From assembly GCA_028641055.1 (NCBI GenBank), contig CM054060.1:292936660-293000659 (forward strand): DNA of 64,000 nt. Reading direction: 5' to 3'. Under the pieces are notes generated by a model. The model saw only the letters and a program-made list of their open reading frames with translations, did no database searches and was not told where the DNA came from. The stretch is from Alopecurus myosuroides (Eukaryota; Streptophyta; Magnoliopsida; Poales; Poaceae). Every line of letters starts with the position of its first letter. The stretch's first letter is position 1. This document shows, piece by piece, positions 52,698-64,000 of this stretch. The translations under genes were made by a program, and so were the position numbers.

Positions 52698-55600
52698 AAG
52701 TTTTCAAGTTGCTCTTGTTCTACCTTCCCATGATTTCTATTTTCAGCTTCTTTAATTTACTTCTTTACAAGATTCCTATGCATAGGAAGTGGGTTAGACT
52801 TAATTTTTTTTTATACTTGCTTGTTGATGATCTCTTTTTCTTAATGCATATTTCTTATGTGAGCATCTTCTTGGCTCGAAAACACGCGAATCCATTTTTT
52901 CTGTGCCTAGCTGAAAGGCGTTATAGAAAAGCTCTACCCAGAGACAACCCGTTTTATTTGTCCGTTTTCAACCCATTTTCCATCGTTTCTTTCTGTGTGC
53001 TTTGCTAATGGGTGTTTTCTATTTACTTAGAAACCCCGTTGTATCTTTTATTTTGTGTCTTTGTTGAGCCAAGTAAAGCGTCTAGTGGAATGTTGAGACT
53101 ATACACATGAAACAGATTTCTGCTATCCACTGTAAAATTCATATAAAATCACAGAAAATTCCAAATAACCTGAGTTTTTTTTTGCGTAATCGTGGGCTAT
53201 ACACGCAACTTTTCTTAGCTGAACACTTTTTAATTTGAGCAACAGAAGATTTTTGAAAAAAAATCATCTTTACCTGCTGTCCTATTTTGACAGATTTCTG
53301 ATAATAATTGCATTTGCATCTTAATCTCTTTCTTTTGGTGTTCTTTTGAGAAAAAGAGTTTTAAAAGAAGTTGTGACAGTATCTTATGTGTTTATGAGTG
53401 TTAGGCTTGTGTTGAAACTGAACCATGTGAATTTATTATTTCGATTGCACTAACGTTGCTAATGAAGATTGTGAGAAGTTTGGTGTGAAGGAAGTTTTCA
53501 AGGGTCAAGTGAAGAGGATGATATGACGGGATCAAGAAGAGTGAAGAGCCTAAGATTGGGGATGCTCCGGTGGTACATCCCAGCAAATTCCAAGAAGACT
53601 CAAGCGTCTAAGCTTGGGGATGCCCAAGGCATCCCCTTCTTCATCAATAAATTACCAGGTCACTTCTAGTGAAACTATATTTTTATTCGGTCACATCTTA
53701 TGTGCTTTACTTGGAGCGTCTTTTATTTTTGCTTTCGTTTATTTTTATTTTTGAAATAAGCTTGGTTGGACCCCATCAACTCTTTTATTGGAGATTGACA
53801 CACTCCTCTTTTTCATGGGAATACTTTGTATTCTTAATCTTTGTCTGGTTGCTGCATTTATTTAGCTCCTGTTTTGCATGCATATCTTATCTAGAGCTGT
53901 TAGTTTTAGTAGTGTTATGTGAGTACTCTCATGTTTGCTTGTTGTATCATGTAGAATATTTTTGTTAAAATATATCTTGTATGGTGCTTGATAGGAAAAG
54001 AAACCGCTGCTTGAAGTAGAATTTTTAATGGTGCAAGTAGAAGCTTGTATAGACCGTGGCTAGAACTTTTTCATATCATGCTAGATGTTATTTTAGTTTT
54101 AAAGCCTTGTGGTTATTGAGTAGCATGATTAGCCTCAAATAGCTGAGAGTGTTTAATATTTCATTTAAAGAATCATGAGTTGTTCTTGTCATATTGAAGC
54201 ATAACTTTGTGGTGTTCTCCTTTGAATGTTTTATTTGGTTGACTGGCGCATGCTCACACCATGTTTATGACTATGAACCAGTCGCGAATAGCCTTCATGA
54301 TCATTTAGTTTTTGAACTTTTGGTACCACTTATGCTTTAATTAATGATGTTTATGTCGCTATGCATGATTATGGTTCTTATGCTCTCTTGATTTGTCAAT
54401 CCCGGTCTTTTGCTAGCCTCCACTTGTACTGAGTATGAGCTCTACTCGTGAATCCAACTCCCTAAACAAAAAAATTCCCATTGTGTCCACCATACCTACC
54501 TACATGTGGTATTTAACTACCACTCCAAACTAAATTGCTCATGTGCTACCTTTAAACTTTCAAAATTAGTCATGTTTTGTGTTCTTTTTTTTGCTCATGA
54601 GGACGTAAATAGAGAATCTTTAAATCACTTGTTGATTGGATTTCACATCTTGGACTAGTGGCTTCATCCGCTTATCCAAATGATAGAAGAGCTGGAAGCG
54701 GGTTGCCCAGCCCCAAATTAATGCAAACAAATTCTCTTCACTATTTTCCCCCCTGATTTATCTGGCAAAGCATAATTGTGTAAACAAAAGAGAAACAGGG
54801 ATGGCCTTCTACCCAGATGCTTCCTTCATATGGGAGCCTCTCTTGTGAAATCTAGTTGAATAGTGACGTATTGTATTTTCTGTTTACCATTCGTTGACAC
54901 TAGCATACACCTATCTTAAAATATATACACTCCTCCATGGTATGTGATTGTTGGCATGCACCCGAGGATTAGGTTAGCCATGGTTTGTGTAAGATGGATG
55001 GGAGGAGTGTAAAACTTTTAATACCTATGTTTTATAAAATAAAAGCTCTAGAACATTAGTGATCCCTGCTTCCCTCCGCGAAGGGCCTTTCTTTTACTAT
55101 TATGTTGAGTCTCCATCTTCTAACTTTATGCACAGTTGAGAGAGCATTTTTGCCATTCTGAGTTTTATGTGCATTTGTCCAAGAAACATTATTAATTTAT
55201 TCATGATGTGTTATTTCTTGTTCTCAAATTATTTGTTTTAGTCTTCCTCATGAACTTTGAAGGTGTCCTGGCATTTATGTTTTTCCCAACTCTTAAGGAC
55301 TAGCGAAATACCACTTTGCCATGCTTTCTCTATACTTGCAACAAACGTATATCTTTCTTTGCATTGTTATTCATGATCTTTTATTTGTGTTACTTCTCAT
55401 GATGCAAAGTGATTGCTATGCTTTATTATTAAAGTTCTATTTATCATGTTCGTGCTAAAGTTCTATTATCTCAGCTTACATATGCTTTTTAGCTTTTACA
55501 TATTATGATCAAGTTTTTGTAGTAGCATGTCACCCCAGAAATTATTTTGTTTTATCGTTTACCTACTCGAGGACGAGTAGGAACTAAGCTTGGGGATGCT
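52698..55600 (+). other. P internal non-coding domain
   Basis: About 2.9 kb of T-rich DNA with no gag-pol motif. It ends in the polypurine tract before the 3' LTR. The phrase AGCTTGGGGATGC also occurs at about 53610 and in part at 53556, giving extra polypurine-like tracts. Confidence 0.7.
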
Positions 55601-57183
55601 TGATACGTCTCCAACGTATCTATAATTTCTAATGTTCCATGATAATATTGTGCCAATTGTACATGTTTTGTCCCTTCTTTATGTCATTTTTATCGATTTT
55701 CTGGACTAACCTATTGACAAGATGCCCCTAAGCCAGTTCCCTGTTTTCTACTGTTTTTAGTTTCAGAAAATTTATTCTGGAAATATTCTCGAAATTGGAA
55801 ATTTCGATGCCCGGAAGTCTTAGAATTCCCGAAGGTTCCACGGAGTCCCGAAGAGACCCGGAGGGGGGCCTCAGGGGGCCCACACCATAGGGCAGTGCCC
55901 CCCTTGGCCACGTCGGTGGGTGGTGTGGAGCCCCCAGGGCTCCACCGCCTTTGCCCTTTTGCCTATTTATTCCCCTCCGAAGGAAAACCCTAAAGACCTA
56001 GTCAAAAATCCCCGAAAAGTTCCGAAGGCGCCGTCGTCGTCAACCCTAGATCAGGGGGTTCTGAAGCTGTCTCCCGGCACCCTGCCAGAGAGGAGATCGT
56101 CACCGGAGGCTTCTTCATCACCATGCATGCCTCTCGAGTGATGCGTGAGTAGTTCATTCTTGGACTACGGGTCCATAGAAGTAGCTAGATGGTTGTCTTC
56201 TCCTCCTATGCCTCAATGTTTAGATCTCGTGAGCTTTCTAACATGATCGAGATTGTTCTTATGTAATTCTATGTGCTGTTTTGCTGGGATCCGATGAATA
56301 TTAAAGTTATGCCAAGTTGATTATAGTCTTTATTGCATATGTTATTTGTGATCTTGCATGCTTTCCGTTGCTAGTGACTCCAAGAGGGAGTATTTATGTT
56401 CGATAGTTGGGTTCATGCCTCCTTTTCGCCTGTGCTCGAGTGACAGAAACGTGATGGGGGAGGACTTGTTGTTGCCACTAGGGAGAAAACAGCGATGTGA
56501 GTGTCTGCGTGTACAATCATTGCCTACATTACACACATTTTTTAATGCTATTATCTATTGCTTGCAGCTTAATAACCAAGGGGGTTCGGATGATAACCTG
56601 AGGGTGGATTATTAGTCATAGATGTAGTTTGATTACGGTCTATGTATATTGTTGTAATGCTCGCACTAAATATCATAGTAGTCACCATGTCATGAATGTG
56701 CACTACGGTGCAACCTCTATTTGTCAATTTCCCAGCTGTAATTTGTTCACCAACATGCTATCTTTTATGGAGAGACAACACTAGTGAACCTATGAACCCC
56801 GGTCCATTTTCTTACACTGTTAAACAAACCACTACAATTCTCTGCTTTCTTTACTTACTGCCAGCATACATCATTTTCCACACTATACGTCTAATCTTTG
56901 TTTTCAGCAAGACCGGTGAGATTGACAACCTCACTGTACCGTTGGGACAAAGTATTTTGGTTGTGTTGTGTGCAGGTTCCGCGTCGTTGCTGACACCGGT
57001 GAGGCGCCATCACCATCGTCAGTGGCATCAACCTTCCGAAGATCCTATTTCTCCTACTGGATTGATAACCTTGGTTCTTAACCGAGGGAAATTCTTACCG
57101 CTGCACTTATAACACCCTCCTCTTTGGGTTCCCAACACGCCATCCATAGCCACAAGAATTCTTGGCACCATCGAGGCATAGCA
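55601..57183 (+). repeat. P 3' LTR
   Basis: TGATACGTCTCCAACG to GGCATAGCA, about 1.58 kb, matching the 5' LTR with substitutions and short indels. A TATTTATTCCCC site lies at about 55964. Confidence 0.88.
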
Positions 57184-57635
57184 GGATGGCAGAATGGAGT
57201 TTTTGAACCCCGAAAAAGGATTCGCGGTGGCGGCGGAGCTACGGACTTCTTTGTGGAAAACGATCAAACCCCCTCGAGTTTTTAGGTTTCGGAGCATATA
57301 TAGTCGAAAGGGGAGTCCGAGGGAGTGTGGGAGTGGCCCACACCACCAGGTGGCGCGGCCTAAGGGGGAGGGCGCCATGGGGTGGTGTGGCCCTCCTCTG
57401 GCCCCTCTCCTGGCCCCCTTCTGGCTCCCGGGGTCTTCTGGTGTTTTAAGACCAATGAGGTCATTTCTGGGCAATTTCCCGCAAGTTGATTTTTCTGCAC
57501 GAAAACGAGACACCAAAGTAATTCTGCTGAAAACAGCGTTAGTCCGTGTTAGTTGCATTTAAAACACACAAGTTTAGAGGGAAAACATCAGCAAAGTGTT
57601 CGGAAAAGTAGATACGTTTTTTACGTATCACTATG

Positions 57636-58540
57636 TCAACGAATGGTAATGAAAAATTTATCATGACTCATGCCAAGCAAAGTGTTTAGACTTTTGAGAG
57701 CGATTTCTGTTGTTTACTCAGTTTTGCACTTCCCCCCGCCATGCTTTTCACAAACCAGGGCTAGCCGTATCCACTGGTACCAACCAACTTTCATCATTCC
57801 ATGGGAAAGTGCCTTTTTGGTTATATTAATTGGCACAAGCTCTCTGCAAATTTAGATGAGCATAGATTCCATACTCATTTGGTGAAAGAGGGAGATCTTT
57901 TCTTGACATAAGACACAATAAAATTTAAACTACTTTCTCATGAGCTAAAACAGAGCACAAACGAAGTATAATTTTGAAGGTTTTAAAGGTAGAACATGAG
58001 AAATTTACTTGGAGAGGAGGTTAAATACCACATATACGTAGATATGGTGGACACATTTGGCAAACTTTTGTTTTTGGGAGTTAAATGCACGAGTAGAGCT
58101 CATACTCAGTACAGGTGAAGGATAGCGAAAGACTGGGAGCAAAAAATTAAGAGAGCAATAATGGCCATAATCATGCATAGCGACAAAACCTTATTTATCA
58201 AAGCATAAATGATATTACAGGTAAAAAACTAAATGATCATAGAGGCTAGAGGTGACTGGTTTTTAGTCATAACATGGTGTAAGCATGCGCTAAGTCAACC
58301 AAATAAATAATTTGAAGGAGAATACCAAAATATTATGCTTCGACATGATAAAAACAACTCATGATTTCTTTCAATGGCACATTAAGCACTCCCAGATATT
58401 TGAGACAAGTCATGCTACATCTAGCAGGACATGATAAAGTCTAAGCCGCAGTCTAAACAGGCTTCTCTTTGCACCGTTATAATCATGAAATATTTACTGC
58501 TTTCCAACACGAGCACTTCATTTCGATAAAAATCTCCATA
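57636..58540 (-). other. Element R internal DNA, right piece
   Basis: Continuation of R after Q. Reverse-complement text at 57990-58530 tracks P 54000-54560. No coding capacity. Confidence 0.65.
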
Positions 58541-60252
58541 TGTCGTGGTGGCGTCACAACAGATGCCATATGATGACTTGAGATAGGGGTCGATGTACAT
58601 TGTAGGTACCCGGGGAGAGATTGCACGCTAAGAAGTGCGCTCAGGATACGGCTAACACCACGGTATACCCAGGTTCAGGGCCCTCGTGAGGGGGTAAAAC
58701 CCCTACTCCTGCTTGTCTGTCTCAATATATGTGGGTAACCTAGTTACAATGGAGCACCTCGAGCTCTCCTAGCTAGAGGAACAAGAACCTATGTTTCTCT
58801 CTGTTTTGTCTAAGGAACTAATGATCCAGCACTTGAGCGTCGGGGAGTCGTCCCTCGCGCAGGAGGGGTGTGGACACCTTATATACCGGTGGCCACATAC
58901 AAGAGGTACAGAGTTAGGCAAAAACTATTGTGGCTTATCTTACGCCGAGGTGCACGGTGTCGAAAGTCTTCTCCGACGTATGCATTGTGTGCTTTGCTAC
59001 CTCTGTCAAAGACAGAACGTGGCCTCGCTCATACCTCTATACTGTGCGAGTGTACGGTCTGTGTCGCCCGCCTAGTAAGTTGAACCGCACGCCTGGACCC
59101 CTCCGTGATCTCCGAGATATGCCTGCATCATTTACTTTGCTCCGGGATACAAGTTTCTTCTCATAACCTGGCTTCTCCAAGCATAACTTAGATAACCCGG
59201 GAGTATACTGACCTGCAAGATAACAAACTATATACCTTGTACAGATATAGCTTATCTCGGTAGCTTTATGCCGGTTGGACATTTGACCCGGTGAACATGA
59301 ACTCGGTGTCCACTCCTTGGACACCATTTCTCATCAAGTATGACCCTACCCAGGGGTAACCCCCCGGCAATAGTCCTCGGAGCTGATATGGTCCAGCAGA
59401 CCCGAATGATGGGCCGTAGTACCTTAAACAAGAATTCCACAACACTCAACCGACATACCACTTATGTCGGTTCCAATATCAATCTCGGAACTGATCCAGG
59501 ATCAATGCCAGGGGCCCCTCTGATATTTCGACATACCTTGCCGAGTTATTTTTCCTCCGAGCTCCAAACACTTAGCCATTTCCCTTGCTCGTTTGAACTC
59601 CACTACTACGAGACGAGGTCGCATCGTTTCCTCCGGGTTGTGGTTACACTACGTGGCGGAGAACCGCTGCGCACGTCCCCTCGGTTCCCGCGCCCCACTG
59701 TGCACGCGCCGTGCGCATGCCACATATGTTGGGTGGGCCCCGCGCCGCGTCAAATCGCCACAACGCACTCAAGTGACTCCTCCAGAATCCGCGAGATTAA
59801 CTGTGCATGTCGCACGGTAGTTCCACTTTCTGCGTTACCCGTGCGCCGTAACCGCGTCAGTTACCACAATTTTTGCCACGATTAATCCCACGAACGTATT
59901 GCCTCCTTGGGGTATAAATACCCGCGCGCTGGCCTCCACTTCCCCTTCCTTCGCCATTCTCCACTTTGCCTCCGTCTCCTCCACCGAGCGCGCACAGAGC
60001 ACGGGATTGCTCCGCCTCACACCACCTCACTCTGACGTCCGAGCCTCACCGGGAGTCGGATGCCGCCGCGCCCTAGTGCTCCACAACGCCAAATCGCCGC
60101 CGCGTCTTTGTCACTGCAGATCTGCACACACCTAGCACCGCCGCGGGACCGTGCACCTTCATCCTCTCTGAGCCCATTGTCGTTGTGTTCTTCTTCTCTG
60201 AGCCCGAGCCCAAGCGCATCGCCGCCGCTCTCCTCTTCTTCTCCGCCTCTAG
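58541..60252 (+). repeat. LTR-like region T with TATA promoter, cut by S3
   Basis: Starts TGTCGTGGTGGCGTC where homology of R to P stops. The DNA is of a different, GC-richer style, with TACCCAGGTTCAGGGCCCTC text usual in grass Gypsy LTRs. A good core promoter GGTATAAATACCCGCG sits at 59911. The stretch behind it is a C-rich leader, with an open frame from 60060 (P/S-rich, no motif) that S3 interrupts. It could also be a host gene 5' end; the LTR reading is preferred because of the abrupt TG start. Confidence 0.5.
59913..59920 (+). promoter_or_regulatory. TATA box in T
   Basis: TATAAATA followed by a C/T-rich leader (CCTCCACTTCCCCTTCC). Strong core promoter appearance. Confidence 0.6.
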
Positions 60253-60954
60253 TGAAATTACACTATGGTGAACTAGAGGGGGTGAATAGGTTACCTACAA
60301 ATTTTAATCCTTTTTCAGTTTTAGATGGGATTTAACAAGTAAAAATCAAGGTTATCTAAATGTGCAACTAGATGAAATCCCTAGGTGACAAGAAACAAGT
60401 ATGTAACAGAAGTAATAGGCAAGGCACAAGATAACAACAAGTGTAAACAAGGAGACAAGGATATGTTTCATGTAGTTCCTTCTTAAAAGAAGTACGTCTA
60501 CGTTGGAGAGGTGGGGAGCCACCTAGGAGCTCCTCAATAGCACGGATGTGCACACCTTGTTCTCCTTGAGCTTCTCCGGTGAGGGAGATTCTCGTTTCCA
60601 CTATGAGGTCAACTTGAAGGCATTGAACAAACCTTTACAAGTGGTTGAGGCTACTCCACAAGTGATATGGAGAATCTCAACAATCCGAAGCTTCTTGCAA
60701 CAAGGTGGAAGCTACAAGCACTAGGGTTTCTCTAGGATGTCAAGGCAATCAAGAGATTTACAAGATCCCAAGGGGTAGAGTAAGGGAAAACGATTTATGG
60801 CTTGGTAGAGATGTAGATCTAGGCCTCCTCCATTAGATCCTTGAAGGGCATCGAGTTTGGTTGGAGGAGGAGGGAGATATAGGCGTTTTGAGCACTCAAA
60901 CAATGGAGGAGAGAGAGGAAATGACGAACTAGCTGTCTAGAGGAAGAAGACAGC

Positions 60955-60962
60955 TATTTATA
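60955..60962 (-). promoter_or_regulatory. TATA box of S3 LTR
   Basis: Minus strand GGCTATAAATAGCTG, followed by a CTTCTTCC leader. Same core as S1. Confidence 0.7.
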
Positions 60963-60994
60963 GCCTCCTCCGAAATCTAGTCGTTGTTGTCTTT

Positions 60995-61450
60995 GAGGGA
61001 CGGAATATTCCGGTATTAGGACCGGAAATTTCCGGGGTAGCAGGTGCGGATATTTCAAAAGTACCGGGGGGGATTATTCAATAATCCGGTGGCCGGAAAT
61101 TTCCGGCCAAATTTCCGCCCCCATATCCGAGAGCAGGCAGCAGTGGCGCATCCAGTTTGCTTCTAAAGACTAGAGGCCGGAAATTTCACCCGAAATATTC
61201 CGGGCAAATTTCCGCCCCTGCATCTGAGAGCGGGCAGCTGAGACGCGTCCAAATTTCTTCTAAGGACCAGAGGCCGGAAATTTACCCCGGAATATTCAGG
61301 GAAAATTTCCGCCCCTGTATCCGAGAGCGGGCAGTTGGATGCCTAGAACTTCATCGTACGGGCCCTGAGCAGACCGGAATATTCTGGGACAGAGGCCGGA
61401 AATTCCAGCCTATAGCCATCGGAAATTCCAGGCAAGTGTACTGAATAATC
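60995..61450 (-). repeat. CCGGAAATTTCCGG inverted-repeat array in S3 U3
   Basis: Multiple CCGGAAATTTCCGG and GGAATATTCCGG palindromes plus three tandem units of about 95 bp starting GGCCGGAAATTT (about 61090-61370). They lie directly upstream of the TATA box in the element's own orientation, as in S1 and S2. Confidence 0.85.
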
Positions 61451-61622
61451 CGGCCGCAAAAAATGTGTTGTATTAGAAATTCCTTTGCGAATCTTCTCGA
61501 AGATATTAGTGTCGTTCATGATAGATACAATGAGGCCACCTGTGAATACTTAAACCGACGTGTTGAAGATATACACGTGTTGTTATCACCACCAAAATCA
61601 TTAGAGGAGACATGCGCTTTCA

Positions 61623-61930
61623 ATCTCCCCCTTTTTGGTGAGTGATGACAACACGGGTATTTGCATAGAGATAAACAAGCAATGGAATTTAAATATCACA
61701 CATGGGCATAACTAGGAGACACGCCTCCCAATAATATCTCTCCATAGAGTAGCTTGTGTATAAATGGGTGTAGTCAATGGCTCCACTTGAGTAGAGCGTA
61801 GTCCTTCTCCCTCCGTCATCTGGTAACCCTCAATGGGGATTATTTCACCAATCCTCATTCTTCTTATGACAATGGGAGGAATTGCATCTCCTACAACACC
61901 ATGATCTATACGGGTCCTTGGGACCCATTA
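61623..61930 (-). other. S3 stub between integrase and LTR
   Basis: About 300 bp in the place of RT/RNase H. No RT motif (for example no YVDD box) on either strand. Confidence 0.6.
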
Positions 61931-63168
61931 TCCCCATCAAACACCACGTCTATAGCTTCTTCAACTTGTCCAGTGGACTTGTTGTAGACTCTATAGGCGT
62001 GAGCGTTTGTTCCATAACCAACAAAGATACCCTCATATGATTTGGTCTCGAATTTTGATAAGTGTTTACCTCTCTTACGACTGAATCATTTGCACCAAAA
62101 GACCTTGAAGTATGATACATCCGGCTTCTTTCCTGTGAGAATCTCATAACGATTCGTGTTCTAGTTATTGCGGAGATATAACCGATTGCTAGGATGACAA
62201 GCGGTGGAGACGGCCTCGGCTCAAAATTTGTAAGGATGGTCCTTGCTGCATCCATTAGTGTTTGGTTCTTCCTCTCCGCCACACCATTTTGTTGAGGGGT
62301 ATAGGGAGTGGAATATTGACGAGCAATCCCCTCTTCGCTAAGAAATCCCTCCACAGTGTTGTTCTTGAATTTGGATCCATTATCACTTCGGATAGCCATG
62401 ATGCTTGCATTATGTTGGCTCCACCAAAGTGATGAACTCGATGACTCTCTTTTAAGTCTCACTCTTCCTCTTGAAGAAATACACCCAACAATATCTTGAA
62501 TAGTCATCCACGATCACCAAGCAATACTTCTTGCCTCCAAGACTATCATAAGATAGTGGACCTAAAATGTCCAAATGAATACGCTCAAGGATCCTTGAAG
62601 TAGTGATGGTGGTCTTGGTGGGGTGAGATTCTCCATGTTGCTTTCCAAGCACGCAAGAGCTACACACACGATCTTTGGCAAACTTAGCATTTTTTAGTCC
62701 TAGAACATGATTGCCACTTTGAAGGTCGTGCAACGTCCTCATATTGGTGTGGGCTAACCAGCGATGCCATAGCCACCCCACATCAACTTTAGCCATTAGG
62801 CATGTCGCGACACACGTGTATCCTTTAGAGAAGTCCACTACATACATGATGTTCTCGACATTCCCTACACAAGATACTTTAAGAGTCGTCTCCCATGTGG
62901 CAATCACATTATCTTTATTAAAGAACGAGGTAAACCCACAATTTGCAAGTTGAAGGACCCACATGATATTATAACCAAGGGACTCGACAAGGAGAACATT
63001 CTCGATTGATAAATTATTTGAGATAGCTACCTTGCCTCGCCCCAATACCTTTAGTTTGGAGTTATCACCAATAGTGACGAAATTGAGATGAGGTGAAGGA
63101 GGATTAAGATCACTCGGTGCATCCTTGCTTTCGGTCATATGTTGGGATGCACCACTATCCACGTCCAT
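61931..63168 (-). pseudogene. S3 pol remnant: protease, integrase; RT missing
   Basis: On the minus strand from 63168: the aspartic protease box DSGAS, then the integrase zinc-binding segment (WHRWLAHTN with CSSC) and the core with HLDILGP and IVDDYSRYCWVYFF. A frame change follows near 62450. The core continues with IRSDNGSKF and TPYTPQQNGVAERKN, so all three DDE acidic residues are visible. A further frame change leads to the integrase C-terminal text (SKFETKSYEGIFVGYG, AYRVYNKSTGQVEEA) at about 61930-62050. Coding ends there. At least two frameshifts and the loss of RT/RNase H make it inactive. Confidence 0.88.
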
Positions 63169-63189
63169 TTGCCCGACCCGGAAGCGCTT

Positions 63190-63937
63190 CCCTACAATAG
63201 ATTAGTGTCTTGATTTAGGTACCCATCGTTGAATGGGTTCTATTTTGTTAGCAACAAGGGTCTTTGGAACCCAAATAGTCCAATGATAATCATCACCATA
63301 AGAAGTACCAACATATTTAGCATACACATGACCATCTCTAGATTTCATAAGAACATTAGATGGGTTGTATTTCCCGGCAAAGTCATTATGAGTGGTGCTC
63401 CCCCTAGAGGTTTCACCACCCACAATGGTGTTGGTTTCCTTATCTTTGATCACCTCTCCTTATTTCACAAAGTTTACTTCTTGTGAAGGATAAGTGACCT
63501 TCTTCTTGTTCTTCTTGTACCTCTTCCTTGACTTGGCAACATAGCCAAGTCCATCATTTCCATTCTTGACTCTTTGAGGGATCGTCACCTCATTGAGAGT
63601 CTTCTCATTTTCCTACAAGATTAGTTGCACCACAAGAGTTTCTAGGAAAGGTACTAGTGCTAGTAGATCAAGAGTACATAACTTGCTTATTTGATTATTT
63701 AGCTAGAAGATTGTCATGAGATTTGGTTAGCTTGTCATGAATTTCTTTAAGAGACATGAACTCCTTTTCTAGTTCTTCATGACGAGCAACAAGTTCCTCG
63801 TAAGCAATTCCTAGTTTCAACTCTTCATTTTCAAGGGTTTTAACAATAGTAAGATATTGTTCATTATCTTTCCTAAGCTTAGAGACACTCATAGCAAATG
63901 TCTCTTCGAGACGAGATAACTTCTCCTCGAGAGAAGC
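63190..63937 (-). pseudogene. S3 gag remnant
   Basis: The coiled-coil part (63695-63937; LEEKLSRLEETFAMSVSKLR, HEELEKEFMSLKE) and C-terminal part (63202-63453; HVYAKYVGT, WTIWVPKTL) match S2 gag. A stop codon lies near 63457, and the zinc knuckles expected between the two parts are not visible. The N-terminal half is separated by the repeat at 63938 or lies outside. Confidence 0.75.
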
Positions 63938-64000
63938 TGTAAGGACCCCAGACCGGCAGTCTGAAACCCTACGTATGCATACATTCACGATCCCAGAAAG
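63938..64000. mobile_element. Possible start of another LTR inserted in S3 gag
   Basis: The gag homology stops exactly where TGTAAGGACCCCAGACCGG begins, which has the style of a grass Gypsy LTR start. Only 63 bp are visible. Confidence 0.4.

Larger units (their letters stand above)
49642..57183 (+). mobile_element. Gypsy-type non-autonomous LTR element P, inserted in Q
   Basis: LTRs 49642-51243 and 55601-57183 start TGATACGTCTCCAA. The PBS TGGCGCCATTGCCGGGG follows the first, and a polypurine tract CTAAGCTTGGGGATGC precedes the second. Flanks GGGTG (49637-49641) and GGATG (57184-57188) are the target duplication with one mismatch. The 5' LTR has an extra repeat-bounded stretch near 50391 that the 3' LTR lacks. 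No pol; two small ORFs remain. Confidence 0.9.
45976..57630 (-). mobile_element. Non-coding LTR element Q, inserted in R, hit by P
   Basis: Target duplication CTATG at 45971-45975 and 57631-57635. LTRs are 45976-47367 and 48684-49641 plus 57189-57630. Minus-strand PBS (TGGCGCCGTTGCCGGGG, plus 48654-48672) and polypurine tract next to 47368 fix the orientation. The internal part is only 1.3 kb without coding capacity, so Q is a deleted, non-autonomous member. Confidence 0.9.
48684..57630 (-). repeat. Q 5' LTR, split by P
   Basis: LTR pieces 48684-49641 and 57189-57630, similar throughout to 45976-47367 apart from scattered substitutions and small indels. P lies between them. Confidence 0.85.
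24952..58540 (-). mobile_element. Gypsy-type non-coding LTR element R, outer element of the nest
   Basis: R consists of the split left LTR (24952-26237 and 45030-45367), a polypurine tract (minus CTAAGCTTGGGGATG, plus 45371-45385), internal DNA 45368-45975 and its continuation 57636-58540. It has been hit by S2 in the LTR and by Q in the internal part. It runs up to 58541, where LTR T starts. Its 5' LTR, if present, is beyond the window. No gag-pol is visible. Internal text at 58230-58530 matches the P internal domain (54000-54300) in reverse orientation. Confidence 0.7.
60253..61622 (-). repeat. S3 3' LTR
   Basis: Plus-strand ends TGAAATTACACTATGG and GCGCTTTCA, 1370 bp. A block at 60480-60650 (GAGAGGTGGGGAGCCACC, CTCCTTGAGCTTCTCCGG) is nearly identical to S2 26550-26710, although the rest differs. 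TATA TATAAATA is on the minus strand (plus 60955-60962). Confidence 0.85.
60253..64000 (-). mobile_element. Sirevirus-type Copia element S3, RT-less, partial
   Basis: Minus-strand element whose 3' LTR (60253-61622) and adjoining internal part are in the window. The polypurine tract (minus AAAAAGGGGGAGAT) lies at 61623-61636. Integrase and protease remains, then gag remains, follow to 63937, where another repeat interrupts. Reverse transcriptase and RNase H, which should lie between integrase and the LTR, are missing; only about 320 bp separate them. Left flank TCTAG is the candidate target duplication. Confidence 0.85.

Noticed and set aside
60060..60335. 91-codon frame after the T promoter as a host gene
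   Set aside because: Composition is P/S/A low complexity, the second part is S3 LTR sequence, and no motif is visible.
63202..63453. Separate small gene
   Set aside because: It is the gag C-terminal segment of S3, matching the S2 gag tail.
1..64000. Search for tRNA, rRNA or organellar insertions
   Set aside because: Nothing recognisable by eye on either strand; a covariance-model scan would be needed to exclude degenerate tRNA-like sequences.

Overview
This is a plant nuclear window, from a grass and probably from the Pooideae (inference). It is almost entirely transposable elements: Sirevirus-type Copia elements, two CACTA (En/Spm) DNA transposons, several Gypsy-type LTR elements with little coding capacity, a LINE scrap and two Stowaway-like MITEs. 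No bacterial features, CRISPR, rRNA or tRNA genes were seen. The only plausible non-TE gene is a small two-exon gene on the minus strand at 15665-16648, which resembles the two ends of a class VIII myosin with the motor removed.

Layout. 1-3760 is the 3' part of a Sirevirus (S1) with an extra ORF upstream of its 3' LTR; it sits in a LINE fragment. 5473-14926 is a complete CACTA element (C1; 20-bp perfect TIRs, TSD CAT). C1 carries a TNP2 transposase whose 3' third is replaced by an antisense AP2/ERF gene fragment with its promoter, an accessory small gene, and a spliced Transposase_24 plus C48-protease gene that lacks the His/Asp part of the protease. 14927-24951 holds the myosin-like gene, a MITE, decayed coding DNA and old unclassified repeats.

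24952-58540 is one nested stack. A Gypsy-type element R (minus strand) was hit in its left LTR by Sirevirus S2 (26238-45024, minus, TSD ACGCC). S2 was hit in its own 5' LTR by a second CACTA, C2 (35466-43587, TSD AAA). R was also hit in its internal domain by element Q (45976-57630, minus, TSD CTATG), and Q was hit in an LTR by element P (49642-57183, plus). The intact S2 LTR at 26238-28661 preserves the empty site of C2. From 58541 another LTR (T) starts. It is interrupted at 60252 by a third Sirevirus (S3, minus), which keeps gag, protease and integrase remnants but no reverse transcriptase, and which is itself interrupted near 63938.

How the parts work together. C2 is the likely competent partner: its 1100-codon TNP2 is uninterrupted and its termini are sound, but it has no TNP1-like gene. 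C1 has a Transposase_24 gene but a truncated TNP2. Both CACTAs carry captured host DNA. C1 holds an AP2/ERF fragment, and C2 holds a rearranged fragment of a DRM-type de novo DNA methyltransferase, the enzyme of RNA-directed DNA methylation that silences transposons. Both also carry a member of the same GVPVPP-type accessory gene family. All three Sirevirus LTRs place arrays of CCGGA-based inverted repeats just upstream of the TATA box. C2 landed 9 bp upstream of the S2 TATA box, separating it from that array.
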